DNA of 64,000 nucleotides from Streptomyces sp. NBC_01351 (lineage in GTDB: Bacteria; Actinomycetota; Actinomycetes; Streptomycetales; Streptomycetaceae): the NCBI RefSeq assembly GCF_036237315.1, contig NZ_CP108356.1:7259501-7323500 (forward strand), written 5' to 3'. The position numbers and the translations under genes are program-made. The notes beneath the pieces are model-generated. The model had not been told where the DNA came from, did not search any database, and was given only the letters and a program-made list of their open reading frames with translations. The stretch's first letter is position 1, and every line of letters starts with the position of its first letter. Shown in pieces: positions 45,614-54,224 of this stretch.

Positions 45614-45773
45614 GACGCCCCATGACTGGTCGAGTGGTCCAAACCGTGCAAGGTTCGCCTTCCGGATCCGCGCCGGGCAATCGATTTTCCGTGGACAGTG
45701 GCCTTCCGCGAGCAGGTTTACGGACTTGGGTGATTGCGTAGAGCCTGGTCAGGAGGGTCGCGCACACCGGCGC

Positions 45774-48710
45774 TCACGGTCGGGTGGCGCGCTCCAGTTC
45801 GAGCAGGGCCGAGTAGTAGCCGCGGCCGGTCGCCCGGTCCATGCCCACCTCGCACATCCGGTTCGCCGACAGGTACGCGTCGAAGTCCCGGGCCGTCACC
45901 TCGGCCGCCTCGCGCGCCGTCGCCGAGGCCGTCAGCTCCGGATGCAGCATGCCGCGGTCGCCCGCGAAGGCGCAGCAGCCCGCGTCGTCGGGGACCACCA
46001 CCTCGTCCGCGCACGCCTCGGCCACCGCCCGCAGTTGCGCCTCGTCGCCCAGGTGCCGCATCGAACAGGTGGGATGGAGCACCGCTGAGCCCACCGTGCG
46101 CCGGACCTCCAGGTGCGGCAGCAGCTCGTCCGCCGCCCACACGATCGAGTCGACGATCCGCAACTCGGCGTGCAGCGCCCGGTTGTCCTCTGTCAGGTAG
46201 GGGACCACCTCGTGCGCGATGCCGAGGGTGCAGGAGGAGGCGTCGACGACGAGCGGCAGCCGCCCCCCGGCCGTCCAGCCCCAGGCCGCGTCCACGATCC
46301 GGTTGGCCATCACCCGGTTGCCGGCCTCGTATCCCTTGGAGTGCCAGATGGTCGCGCAGCAGGTGCCGTTCACGTCGCGGGGGATCCACACCGGCTTCCC
46401 GGCCCGCTCGGAGACGGCCACCACCGCCTCCGGCAGGGAGGGGCCCGGCCGGCCCTCCGGTCCGCCGAAGATCCGGTTGACGCAGGCCGGGTAGTACACG
46501 GCGGCGGCGCCCACCCGCCGGGTCGGGGGAAGTTTCCGGGCGGCCGCCCCGGGGATCTGCGGCAGCCACTGCGGAACGAGGTCCGGGCGTACGGCCTTGC
46601 GCGCGGCGCCCGTCACCGCCGTGAGCAGCCCGTCCCCGAGCCGGTCCGTGATCGTGGCCGCGGCGGCCACGGCCAGCCGGGCGGCGGACTCGACGGCCGT
46701 GAACCGGCGTGCGACGAGCGCGGCCGCCGCCTCCTCGCGCGGGCTGTGCCGGCGGTGGCGGAAGTCCTTCATCAGGGCGCCCGTGTCGATGCCGACCGGG
46801 CAGGCGAGCCTGCAGGTGGAGTCGCCCGCACAGGTGTCCACCGCGTCGTAGCCGTAGGAGTCCAACAGCCCGTCGAGCACGGGGGAGCCGGGCTGCTGGC
46901 GGTTCATCTCGCGGCGCAGCACGATCCGTTGGCGGGGAGTGGTCGTGAGGTCCTCGCTGGGGCAGGTCGGTTCGCAGAACCCGCACTCGATGCACGGGTC
47001 GGCCACCGCCTCCACGCGCGGGATCGTCTTCAGCCCGCGAAGGTGGGCCCCCGGGTCGCGGTCGAGGAGGATGCGCGGTGCGAGCACCCCGTCCGGGTCG
47101 ACGACCTGCTTGGTGCGCCACATCAGTTCGGTGGCGCGCGGGCCCCATTCCAGCTCCAGGAAGGGCGCCATGTTGCGGCCGGTGGAGTGCTCGGCCTTCA
47201 GGGAGCCGTCGAACCGCTCCACCGTGAGCCGGCAGAAGGCGTCCATGAAGGCCGCGTACCGCTCGACGTCGGCGGGCTCGGAGGCGTCGAAGGCGAGCAG
47301 GAAGTGCAGGTTGCCGTGGGCCGCGTGACCGGCGACGGCCGCGTCGAAGCCGTGCTCCGCCTGGAGTTCGAGCAGCGCCTCGCAGGCCTCGGCCAGCCGG
47401 GACGGCGGCACCGCGAAGTCCTCGGTGATCAGGGTGGTGCCGGAGGGGCGGGCCCCGCCCACGGCGGTGACGAAGGCCTTGCGGGCCTTCCAGTAGCCGT
47501 TGATGGTGTGCGCGTCCCGGGTGAAGGCGTTGGTGACCGAGGCCACCGGTGCCACCAGGTCGAGCCCGGCCAGGACCTCGGCCGCGCGCCGCTCGTGGGC
47601 GGCCCTGCCCTCCTCGTGCGGCGCCCGGAACTCCACGAGCAGGGCGGTGGTGTCCTTGGGCAGGCCGCCCCAGTCGGCGGGTACGCCCTCGACGCTGACC
47701 GAGGCGCGCAGGGTGTTGCCGTCCATCAGCTCGACGGCGATGGCGCCCGCCTCGTTGAAGAGCGGCACGGCTGCGGCCGCTGCGGGCAGGGAGGGGAAGA
47801 ACAGCAGGGCGGAGCAGAGTGCGCGGTCGAGGGGGAGGGTGTCGAAGACGACCTCGGAGATGAATCCCAGGGTGCCCTCCGATCCGACCATGAGACCGCG
47901 CAGGATCTCCACGGGGGTGGTGCCGTCGAGGTAGGCGTCGAGGCGGTAGCCGGTGGTGTTCTTGATCTCGTACTTGGCGCGGATCCGGGCGACGAGTGCG
48001 GCGTCGGCCTCGATCTCCCTCTTGATCTCCATCAGCCCGTGGCACAGGGCCGGTTCGGCGCGCGCCAGCTCCTCGTCCGCGAGCGGGTCGGCCGTGTCCA
48101 CGACGGTGCCGCCGGGCAGGACGAAGGTCAGGGAGGAGAGCGTGCGGTACGAGTTCCTCGTGGTGCCCGCGGTCATGCCGGACGCGTTGTTCGCGACGAC
48201 CCCGCCGAGGGTGCAGGCGATCGCGCTGGCCGGGTCGGGGCCGAGGATCCGGCCGTGCCGGGCGAGGGCGGCATTGGCCCGCATGACGGTGGTGCCGGGC
48301 CGGATCCGGGCGCGCCGGCCCCCGTCGAGGACCTCGATCCCGGCCCAGTGGCGGCGTACGTCCACCAGGATGTCCTCGCCCTGGGCCTGGCCGTTGAGCG
48401 AGGTCCCGGCGGCGCGGAAGACCACCTCGCGCTGGCGGCCGTGGGCGTACGAGAGCACCGCAGAGACGTCGTCGATGTCCTCGGCGATCACCACGACCTG
48501 GGGGACGAAGCGGTAGGGGGAGGCGTCGGAGGCGTAGCGGACCAGGTCGGAGACCTTCCACAGGACCTTTTCGGCGCCCAGGAGTTCGGTCAGCTCGGTG
48601 CGCAGCGGTTCCGGAGTGCCGCCCGACCGGTGCTCGGGGACCCGGTCGGGGGCGGGGCCGCTGATGCTGCGCGGGCGCATGGCCCCCGGCTTCGGTTCCA
48701 GCAGCGGCAT
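45774..48710 (-). CDS. FAD/4Fe-4S D-lactate dehydrogenase-type oxidoreductase
   Basis: A 978-residue fusion. The N-terminal part is an FAD-binding type 4 domain (VFRAAGTSLNGQAQ, GGVVANNASGM, MVGSEGTLGFISEVV) with its oxidase cap. The C-terminal part is GlpC/LutA-like, with ferredoxin motifs CIECGFCEPTCP and CAGDSTCRLACP and two CCG-like domains (CVNRIFGG, NGTCCATIW, HPTCSM, DDAGCCAFAG). This layout matches quinone-linked D-lactate dehydrogenases that feed electrons to the respiratory chain; D-2-hydroxyglutarate dehydrogenase is an alternative. ATG 48710 has GAGGGG upstream. Confidence 0.88.
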   Translation of the reverse strand: MPLLEPKPGAMRPRSISGPAPDRVPEHRSGGTPEPLRTELTELLGAEKVLWKVSDLVRYASDASPYRFVPQVVVIAEDIDDVSAVLSYAHGRQREVVFRAAGTSLNGQAQGEDILVDVRRHWAGIEVLDGGRRARIRPGTTVMRANAALARHGRILGPDPASAIACTLGGVVANNASGMTAGTTRNSYRTLSSLTFVLPGGTVVDTADPLADEELARAEPALCHGLMEIKREIEADAALVARIRAKYEIKNTTGYRLDAYLDGTTPVEILRGLMVGSEGTLGFISEVVFDTLPLDRALCSALLFFPSLPAAAAAVPLFNEAGAIAVELMDGNTLRASVSVEGVPADWGGLPKDTTALLVEFRAPHEEGRAAHERRAAEVLAGLDLVAPVASVTNAFTRDAHTINGYWKARKAFVTAVGGARPSGTTLITEDFAVPPSRLAEACEALLELQAEHGFDAAVAGHAAHGNLHFLLAFDASEPADVERYAAFMDAFCRLTVERFDGSLKAEHSTGRNMAPFLELEWGPRATELMWRTKQVVDPDGVLAPRILLDRDPGAHLRGLKTIPRVEAVADPCIECGFCEPTCPSEDLTTTPRQRIVLRREMNRQQPGSPVLDGLLDSYGYDAVDTCAGDSTCRLACPVGIDTGALMKDFRHRRHSPREEAAAALVARRFTAVESAARLAVAAAATITDRLGDGLLTAVTGAARKAVRPDLVPQWLPQIPGAAARKLPPTRRVGAAAVYYPACVNRIFGGPEGRPGPSLPEAVVAVSERAGKPVWIPRDVNGTCCATIWHSKGYEAGNRVMANRIVDAAWGWTAGGRLPLVVDASSCTLGIAHEVVPYLTEDNRALHAELRIVDSIVWAADELLPHLEVRRTVGSAVLHPTCSMRHLGDEAQLRAVAEACADEVVVPDDAGCCAFAGDRGMLHPELTASATAREAAEVTARDFDAYLSANRMCEVGMDRATGRGYYSALLELERATRP

Positions 48711-48757
48711 GTGCGACCCCTCGCCTCATCGCGGCCCGCGCGGGCGCGGCCGTCTGC

Positions 48758-49210
48758 TCAGCAGGTGCGCTCCGCCGGGGCGTCCGACAGCGCGTTCAGC
48801 AGACCGCCGAGCACCTCGCGCTGGTCGGCGGTCAATGGAGCCAGGATCTCCTCTGCCGCGTCGGTTCGCGCGTTGCGCAGACGGCGCAGCGTGGCGCGGC
48901 CGGTGTCGGTGAGCTCGATCCGGATGACACGGCGGTTCGCGAGGTCGGGCGCGCGGCGCACGCACTCGGCCGCCTCCAGGCCGTCGACCAGGGTGGTCAC
49001 CGCGCGGGGGACCACTTCCAGGCGGGCCGCGAGGTCCGCCATCCGGGGCGGCTGCTCGCCCTCGTAGTGCGAGACGAGGCGCAGCAGCCGACTCTGAGCG
49101 GGAGTGATCCCGAGCGGCTCCATGTGGCGCTTCTGGATCCGGTGGAGCCTGCGCGTCAGGCGGAGGAGCTGTTCGGCGAGGAGGCGATCGGTGTCGGAGG
49201 CGGAGCTCAT
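48758..49210 (-). CDS. MarR-family repressor
   Basis: A 150-residue winged-helix regulator: PLGITPAQSRLLRLV, RMADLAARLEVVPRAVTTLV, DGLEAAECVRRAPDLANRRVI. MarR proteins usually repress a neighbouring efflux gene until they bind a drug-like ligand. It is divergent from an ABC exporter gene, and both promoters overlap a palindrome at 49247-49265. ATG 49210 is chosen; the frame is open to 49261 through the operator, so the longer start is unlikely. Confidence 0.9.
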   Translation of the reverse strand: MSSASDTDRLLAEQLLRLTRRLHRIQKRHMEPLGITPAQSRLLRLVSHYEGEQPPRMADLAARLEVVPRAVTTLVDGLEAAECVRRAPDLANRRVIRIELTDTGRATLRRLRNARTDAAEEILAPLTADQREVLGGLLNALSDAPAERTC

Positions 49211-49238
49211 GCCGGGAACAATATCAGGACGCCGTTCA

Positions 49239-49268
49239 TTGTGAGTATAGGTAACAATCACCTATGCT
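49239..49268 (+). promoter_or_regulatory. Candidate promoter of the ABC exporter gene
   Basis: TTGTGA (49239-49244) and TATGCT (49263-49268) lie 18 bp apart, ahead of the exporter start at 49323. The operator palindrome fills most of the spacer. Confidence 0.5.
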
Positions 49269-49272
49269 CCAA
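49244..49272 (-). promoter_or_regulatory. Candidate promoter of the marR gene
   Basis: On the minus strand TTGGAG (plus 49267-49272) and TATACT (49244-49249) have exactly 17 bp between them. It overlaps the operator and the opposing promoter, which fits autoregulation. Confidence 0.55.
49247..49265. promoter_or_regulatory. Candidate MarR operator
   Basis: ATAGGT and ACCTAT are a perfect inverted repeat around AACAATC, within an AT-rich island between the divergent marR and exporter genes. Its position over both promoters makes it the likely repressor site. Confidence 0.6.
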
Positions 49273-49322
49273 TGGCCCCGGGTCCAAGAGGCCCCGGACT
49301 CCCGAACCCCGAGAGGGTGCCC

Positions 49323-51158
49323 ATGCCGCACGACGAACCGAAGTGGACCCCATCGAACGATCCCCTCGACCCGACCCGTCCCGCCCCCGCGCAGCAGCCC
49401 CGCGAGCTGCGGCGCATCATGGGGCTCTTCCGGCCCTACCGGGGCCGGCTCGCCGTCGTCGGCCTGCTCGTCGGCGCCTCCTCGCTGGTCGGCGTCGCCT
49501 CGCCGTTCCTGCTCAAGGAGATCCTCGACGTCGCGATCCCGCAGGGTCGTACCGGGCTGCTCAGCCTGCTCGCCCTCGGCATGATCCTGATCGCCGTCGT
49601 CACCAGCGTCTTCGGCGTGCTCCAGACCCTGATCTCCACGACGGTCGGCCAGCGCGTGATGCACGACCTGCGCACCGCCGTCTACGCACAGCTGCAGCGG
49701 ATGCCGCTGGCCTTCTTCACCCGGACGCGCACCGGCGAGGTGCAGTCCCGCATCGCCAATGACATCGGCGGCATGCAGGCCACCGTCACCTCCACCGCGA
49801 CCTCGCTTGTCTCGAACCTCACGGCCGTCATCGCCACCGTCGTCGCCATGCTCGCCCTCGACTGGCGGCTCACCGTCGTCTCGCTGCTCCTGCTGCCCGT
49901 CTTCGTGTGGATCAGCCGCCGCGTCGGCCGCGAGCGCAAGAAGATCACCACGCAGCGCCAGCGGCAGATGGCCGCCATGGCCGCGACCGTCACCGAGTCG
50001 CTGTCAGTGAGCGGCATCCTGCTCGGCCGCACGATGGGCCGCTCCGAGTCCCTCACGGCCGCCTTCGCCGAGGAGTCCGAGAAGCTCGTCGGCCTCGAAG
50101 TGCGCTCCAGCATGGCCGGGCGGTGGCGGATGTCCACCATCGGCATCGTCATGGCCGCCATGCCCGCGCTCATCTACTGGGCCGCCGGCATAGCCCTCCA
50201 GACGGGCGCCCCCTCGCTCTCCGTCGGCACCCTGGTCGCCTTCGTCACCCTCCAGCAGGGCCTCTTCCGGCCCGCCGTGAGCCTGCTGTCGACCGGAGTT
50301 CAGATTCAGACCTCGCTCGCCCTCTTCGCCCGCATCTTCGAGTACCTCGACCTGCCGGTGGACATCACCGAACGTGAGGGTGCGCTGCGCATCGACCGGG
50401 CCAAGGGCGAGGTCACGCTGGAGGGCGTGGACTTCGAGTACGAAGCCAAGAGCGGGCCGACCCTCTCCGGCATCGACATCACGGTCCCGGCCGGCGGCTC
50501 CCTGGCCGTGGTCGGCCCCACCGGCTCCGGCAAGAGCACGCTCAGCTACCTCGTGCCCCGGCTCTACGACGTCACGGGCGGCCGGGTCGCCCTCGACGGG
50601 GTGGACGTGCGCGACCTCGACTTCGACTCGCTGGCCCGCTCCATCGGCGTGGTCTCGCAGGAGACCTACCTCTTCCACGCCTCGGTCGCGGACAACCTGC
50701 GCTTCGCCAAGCCGGACGCCACGGACGAGGAGATCGAGGAGGCGGCCCGCGCGGCCCAGATCCACGAGCACATCGAGTCCCTGCCCGACGGGTACGCGAC
50801 CCTGGTCGGCGAGCGCGGCTACCGGTTCTCCGGCGGGGAGAAGCAGCGCCTCGCCATCGCGCGCACCATCCTGCGGGACCCGCCGGTGCTGATCCTCGAC
50901 GAGGCGACCAGCGCCCTGGACACCCGCACCGAGCACGCCGTGCAGCAGGCCATCGACAACCTGTCCGCGGGCCGCACCACGATCACCATCGCGCACCGGC
51001 TCTCCACCGTCCGCGACGCCGACCAGATCGTGGTGCTGGACAAGGGGCGGATCGCGGAGCGCGGTACGCACGAGGAGCTGCTCAAGGCCGACGGCCGGTA
51101 CGCCGCCCTGGTCCGCCGGGACCGGGACCTCACCCCTTTGGCTCCGGTCAACGTGTGA
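49323..51158 (+). CDS. ABC multidrug exporter, half-transporter
   Basis: A 611-residue exporter half with six membrane helices (about residues 38-330) and an ATPase domain with all motifs canonical: Walker A GPTGSGKST, signature YRFSGGEKQRLAIAR, Walker B LILDEATSALD and H-loop TIAHRLSTV. As the only ABC gene here it should act as a homodimer. The divergent MarR gene and shared operator point to drug-inducible efflux; the substrate is unknown. ATG 49323 has GAGAGGG upstream. Confidence 0.92.
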   Translation: MPHDEPKWTPSNDPLDPTRPAPAQQPRELRRIMGLFRPYRGRLAVVGLLVGASSLVGVASPFLLKEILDVAIPQGRTGLLSLLALGMILIAVVTSVFGVLQTLISTTVGQRVMHDLRTAVYAQLQRMPLAFFTRTRTGEVQSRIANDIGGMQATVTSTATSLVSNLTAVIATVVAMLALDWRLTVVSLLLLPVFVWISRRVGRERKKITTQRQRQMAAMAATVTESLSVSGILLGRTMGRSESLTAAFAEESEKLVGLEVRSSMAGRWRMSTIGIVMAAMPALIYWAAGIALQTGAPSLSVGTLVAFVTLQQGLFRPAVSLLSTGVQIQTSLALFARIFEYLDLPVDITEREGALRIDRAKGEVTLEGVDFEYEAKSGPTLSGIDITVPAGGSLAVVGPTGSGKSTLSYLVPRLYDVTGGRVALDGVDVRDLDFDSLARSIGVVSQETYLFHASVADNLRFAKPDATDEEIEEAARAAQIHEHIESLPDGYATLVGERGYRFSGGEKQRLAIARTILRDPPVLILDEATSALDTRTEHAVQQAIDNLSAGRTTITIAHRLSTVRDADQIVVLDKGRIAERGTHEELLKADGRYAALVRRDRDLTPLAPVNV

Positions 51159-51222
51159 TCGTATGACCGGCACACCGGGCTGGATGTCGTGAATGTCGCG
51201 CTCGCCGCGTTAGCGTTCCCGC

Positions 51223-52068
51223 ATGCGTCATGAGTACCTGCCGCCACAGCACCGTTCCCGCCTCACCCGCCGGGGTCGGCTGGCGCTCTTCCTCACCGCA
51301 CTGCTCGCGATCGGCGCGGTGGTCCTGATCCCGATGCTCCGGGGCGAACCGGCGCCGGAAACCCCGCGCCGGCTGCTGATCCCCGAGGGTTGGCGGGCCC
51401 CGCAGGTCTACGCGGCGGTGGACCGCGAACTCCGCCTTCCGGCGGGCTCCACCAAGGCGGCGGTGCCCACGGCCGGGCTGGTGCTGCCGGCGGAAGCCAA
51501 GGGCAATCCGGAGGGCTATCTGTTCCCCGCGACCTATCCGGTGACCTCAAAGACCACCCCGGCCGAGCTCCTCGCCCACATGGTGCGGACGGCGAACGAG
51601 AAGCTCGCCACCCGGGCCGTCGCGGACGGCGGCAAGGCCCACGGCATGACCCCGTACCAGACGGCCACGCTGGCCAGCATCATCGAGGCGGAGGCCGACA
51701 ATCGCGCCGACATGGGCAAGGTCGCCCGGGTGGTGCACAACCGGCTGGCGAAGTCGATGCCGCTCCAGATGGACTCCACCATCAACTACGCGCTGAACCG
51801 CAGCACGGTGGACACCAAGCTCAGCGAGACCCGCATCGACAGCCCGTTCAACACGTACGAACGCCAGGGACTGCCGCCCACCCCGATCGACAGCCCCGGG
51901 CTGGCGGCCATGGCGGCCGCGGTCGCCCCGACGCCAGGCGAGTGGCTGTTCTTCGTCACCGTGAAGCCGGGGGACACCCGTTTCTCGGCGACCTACGACG
52001 AACACAAGAAGCACGTGGCGGAGTTCAACCGGCTGCGCGCGAACGCGGGCCCCGCAGCGAGGAAATGA
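51223..52068 (+). CDS. MltG/YceG-like endolytic transglycosylase paralogue
   Basis: A 281-residue protein: one membrane anchor near residues 19-38, then a YceG/MltG domain with GYLFPATYPV, the catalytic-Glu motif LASIIEAEA, PLQMDSTINYAL and SPFNTYERQGLPPTPIDSPG. MltG cleaves nascent peptidoglycan strands. This copy is shorter than the usual MltG and lacks a LysM-like part, so it is probably a secondary paralogue. ATG 51223 has no clear ribosome site, so its message may be leaderless. Confidence 0.87.
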   Translation: MRHEYLPPQHRSRLTRRGRLALFLTALLAIGAVVLIPMLRGEPAPETPRRLLIPEGWRAPQVYAAVDRELRLPAGSTKAAVPTAGLVLPAEAKGNPEGYLFPATYPVTSKTTPAELLAHMVRTANEKLATRAVADGGKAHGMTPYQTATLASIIEAEADNRADMGKVARVVHNRLAKSMPLQMDSTINYALNRSTVDTKLSETRIDSPFNTYERQGLPPTPIDSPGLAAMAAAVAPTPGEWLFFVTVKPGDTRFSATYDEHKKHVAEFNRLRANAGPAARK

Positions 52069-52137
52069 GGGGCGGCGGGCACGGCGCCGAGCCTACGATC
52101 GGCGGTCTGCGGGCGCGTGGACCGAGGGGGCCGAGCC

Positions 52138-53073
52138 GTGAAGCGGTTGTGGAAGACGAAAGCGAAGCGGGACGCTCCGGACGCGCAGCCGTCCGACGCG
52201 CAACCACCGTACGGCCTGACGCCCGGCACCCGATCGCCGGTGGAGCGGGCCGTGCCGATCGAAGAGGCCGCCGCCGTGGCCGCCGAGCGTGAACGGCGCG
52301 AGCGCCTGGCCGCGCGGTGGGGCCGCGACAGGCCGGCCTGGCGGGAGTCGCTGGCCCGTTCGCCGATCGGAGTCGACCTGCTGCTGTGGTGGTTCGACGA
52401 GGCCGACCTCACCGACCTGGTCGGTGAGGACCGGTACCTGGAACGCCTGGGCGAGCTGCTGTCCACGGCCGCGCCGCGCGACATCGCGGCGCTCGGGCTC
52501 GGCTGCTCCCGCCGCGTGGACCGGGCCTGCAACGTGCCCGAGGTCTGCTCCCTGGATCCGCTCCCGGTGCCGGACGGGGCGGCCCCGCGCCACCGCGGCT
52601 GGGCACCCGGGGCCTGCAGCTCGTTCGTCGACTGCTACAGCCGGCACGAGGTCCGGGTGCGGTTCACGCCCGACGACCGCCACCGGGCGGCCCTCCTGCT
52701 GCGGGGCAGTCCGGCAGAGGCACGCCTGTGGGTGGACGGCCTCCCGGTGGCGGAGGGCGAGTGGCTGGACAACGGGGGCCACTGGCAGGAGGGGCGCTAC
52801 TTCGTCATCCGGCTCGGCGGCCCCTCCGACCACCCCCGTCAGGGGCACCGTGAGATCGGCCAATGGCTGTACGACATCGTGTCCTTGCTGGTCTACGACG
52901 CCGAGCTGCGCCGGGCGCACGTCTTCGTCCCCGACGACTCCGAGCAGTGGAACGACCCCGTCGTCGACGTGCGCGGCGGCACGGGCTGCGTCTATGCGGA
53001 CCAGGCCGCCCGCGACGCGGACACCCCGGCCCGGGAGTTCGCCGTCGAGCCGCCCCCGCCCGGGACGGGGTGA
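52138..53073 (+). CDS. Conserved hypothetical protein (311 aa)
   Basis: A 311-residue, soluble, acidic protein with a basic start (KRLWKTKAKRD), a helical Arg/Glu-rich region and a beta-rich second half with WLDNGGHWQEGRYFVIRLGG and ADQAARDADT. GTG 52138 follows GAGGGGG. Four Cys residues in LGCSRRVDRACNVPEVC may bind a metal or form disulfides. No family is recognised. Its last 82 bp overlap the convergent monooxygenase gene. Confidence 0.7.
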   Translation: MKRLWKTKAKRDAPDAQPSDAQPPYGLTPGTRSPVERAVPIEEAAAVAAERERRERLAARWGRDRPAWRESLARSPIGVDLLLWWFDEADLTDLVGEDRYLERLGELLSTAAPRDIAALGLGCSRRVDRACNVPEVCSLDPLPVPDGAAPRHRGWAPGACSSFVDCYSRHEVRVRFTPDDRHRAALLLRGSPAEARLWVDGLPVAEGEWLDNGGHWQEGRYFVIRLGGPSDHPRQGHREIGQWLYDIVSLLVYDAELRRAHVFVPDDSEQWNDPVVDVRGGTGCVYADQAARDADTPAREFAVEPPPPGTG

Positions 53074-54170
53074 AGTCCGGAGCCCGCTCGGATCGCCGGC
53101 GCGCCCACCCGCTCCCTGTCCAGGAGGCGGCGGATCTCGCGGACCGCGGCCCCGCCCGCGCGGTTCGCGCCGATGGTCGATGCGGAAGGGCCGTAGCCCA
53201 CGAGGTGGACGCGCTCGTCGCGGACGGCCCTGGTCCCCTCGACCCGGATGCCGCCGCCCGGCTCGCGCAGGCGCAGCGGTGCCAGGTGGTCGACGGCCGC
53301 GCGGAATCCGGTCGCCCACAGGATGACGTCCGCCTCCACCCGGCTCCCGTCCGCCCAGACGGCGCCCGAGGCGGTGATCCGCTCGAACATCGGGCGCCGC
53401 CCCAGCACCCCCGAGTCCAGACCGGCCCGGACGGCCTCGTTCAGCGGGAGTCCCGTCACGCTGACCACGCTCTGCGGCGGCAGACCCCGGCGTACCCGCT
53501 CGTCGACCAGGGCCACCGCCGCCCGGCCCTCGGCCTCGCCGAAGCTCCCGTCGCGGAAGACCGGGGGCCGCCGGGTCACCCAGGTGGTCTCCGCCGCCAC
53601 CTCGGCGATCTCCAGCAGGTGCTGTACCGCGGAGGTGCCGCCGCCCACGACGATCACCCGCGCCCCGGCGAACTCCTGCGGACCCGGGTAGTTCGCGGTG
53701 TGGAGCTGGCGGCCGCCGAAGGTCTCCTGGCCGGCGTAGCGCGGCCAGAACGGCCGGTCCCAGGTCCCGGTGGCATTGATCAGGGCCCGGGCCGACCAGA
53801 TGCCGTCCGAGGACTCCACCCGCAGCCGCCCGTCGCCTGCGTCCCGTACGGCCGACACGTCCACGGGACGCCGTACGCGCAGGTCGAAGCGGTCCTCGTA
53901 TGCGGCAAAGTACTCCCCGATCACCTCCGACGAGGGCCGCCGCGCGTCCGCCCCCGTGAGCTCCATACCGGGCAGGGCGTGCATCCCGTGGACCTTGCCG
54001 TAGGTGAGGGAGGGCCAGCGGAACTGCCAGGCCCCGCCCGGGCGGGGCGCGTGGTCCAGGGCCACGTGCTCGATCCCCGTCCGGGCGAGGTGGTAGGCGC
54101 TGGACAGGCCCGCCTGCCCGGCGCCGATGACCACCACGTCCACGTCGAAGTCCCGCGAGATTTCGTTCAC
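52992..54170 (-). CDS. Flavin-containing monooxygenase
   Basis: A 392-residue FAD/NADPH enzyme. The FAD Rossmann motif is VVVIGAGQAGLSSAYHLARTG, and the NADPH motif is VIVVGGGTSAVQHLLE. ATGFR near the C-terminus is the ATG-containing motif of class B monooxygenases. It would oxygenate a small molecule, often at N, S or a ketone. The P450 gene lies 54 bp upstream on the same strand, so both may act on one pathway. GTG 54170 has a weak site. The 3' end overlaps the convergent hypothetical gene. Confidence 0.85.
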   Translation of the reverse strand: MNEISRDFDVDVVVIGAGQAGLSSAYHLARTGIEHVALDHAPRPGGAWQFRWPSLTYGKVHGMHALPGMELTGADARRPSSEVIGEYFAAYEDRFDLRVRRPVDVSAVRDAGDGRLRVESSDGIWSARALINATGTWDRPFWPRYAGQETFGGRQLHTANYPGPQEFAGARVIVVGGGTSAVQHLLEIAEVAAETTWVTRRPPVFRDGSFGEAEGRAAVALVDERVRRGLPPQSVVSVTGLPLNEAVRAGLDSGVLGRRPMFERITASGAVWADGSRVEADVILWATGFRAAVDHLAPLRLREPGGGIRVEGTRAVRDERVHLVGYGPSASTIGANRAGGAAVREIRRLLDRERVGAPAIRAGSGLHPVPGGGGSTANSRAGVSASRAAWSA

Positions 54171-54224
54171 GGTTCTACTAACTCGTGGGGCTCGCGGGAT
54201 CTTCCCGCGACCGTCGGGGCGACG

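Noticed and set aside
46113..49067. 984-codon plus-strand ORF opposite the D-lactate dehydrogenase
   Set aside because: Antisense shadow; Gly/Val/Arg-rich with no domain.
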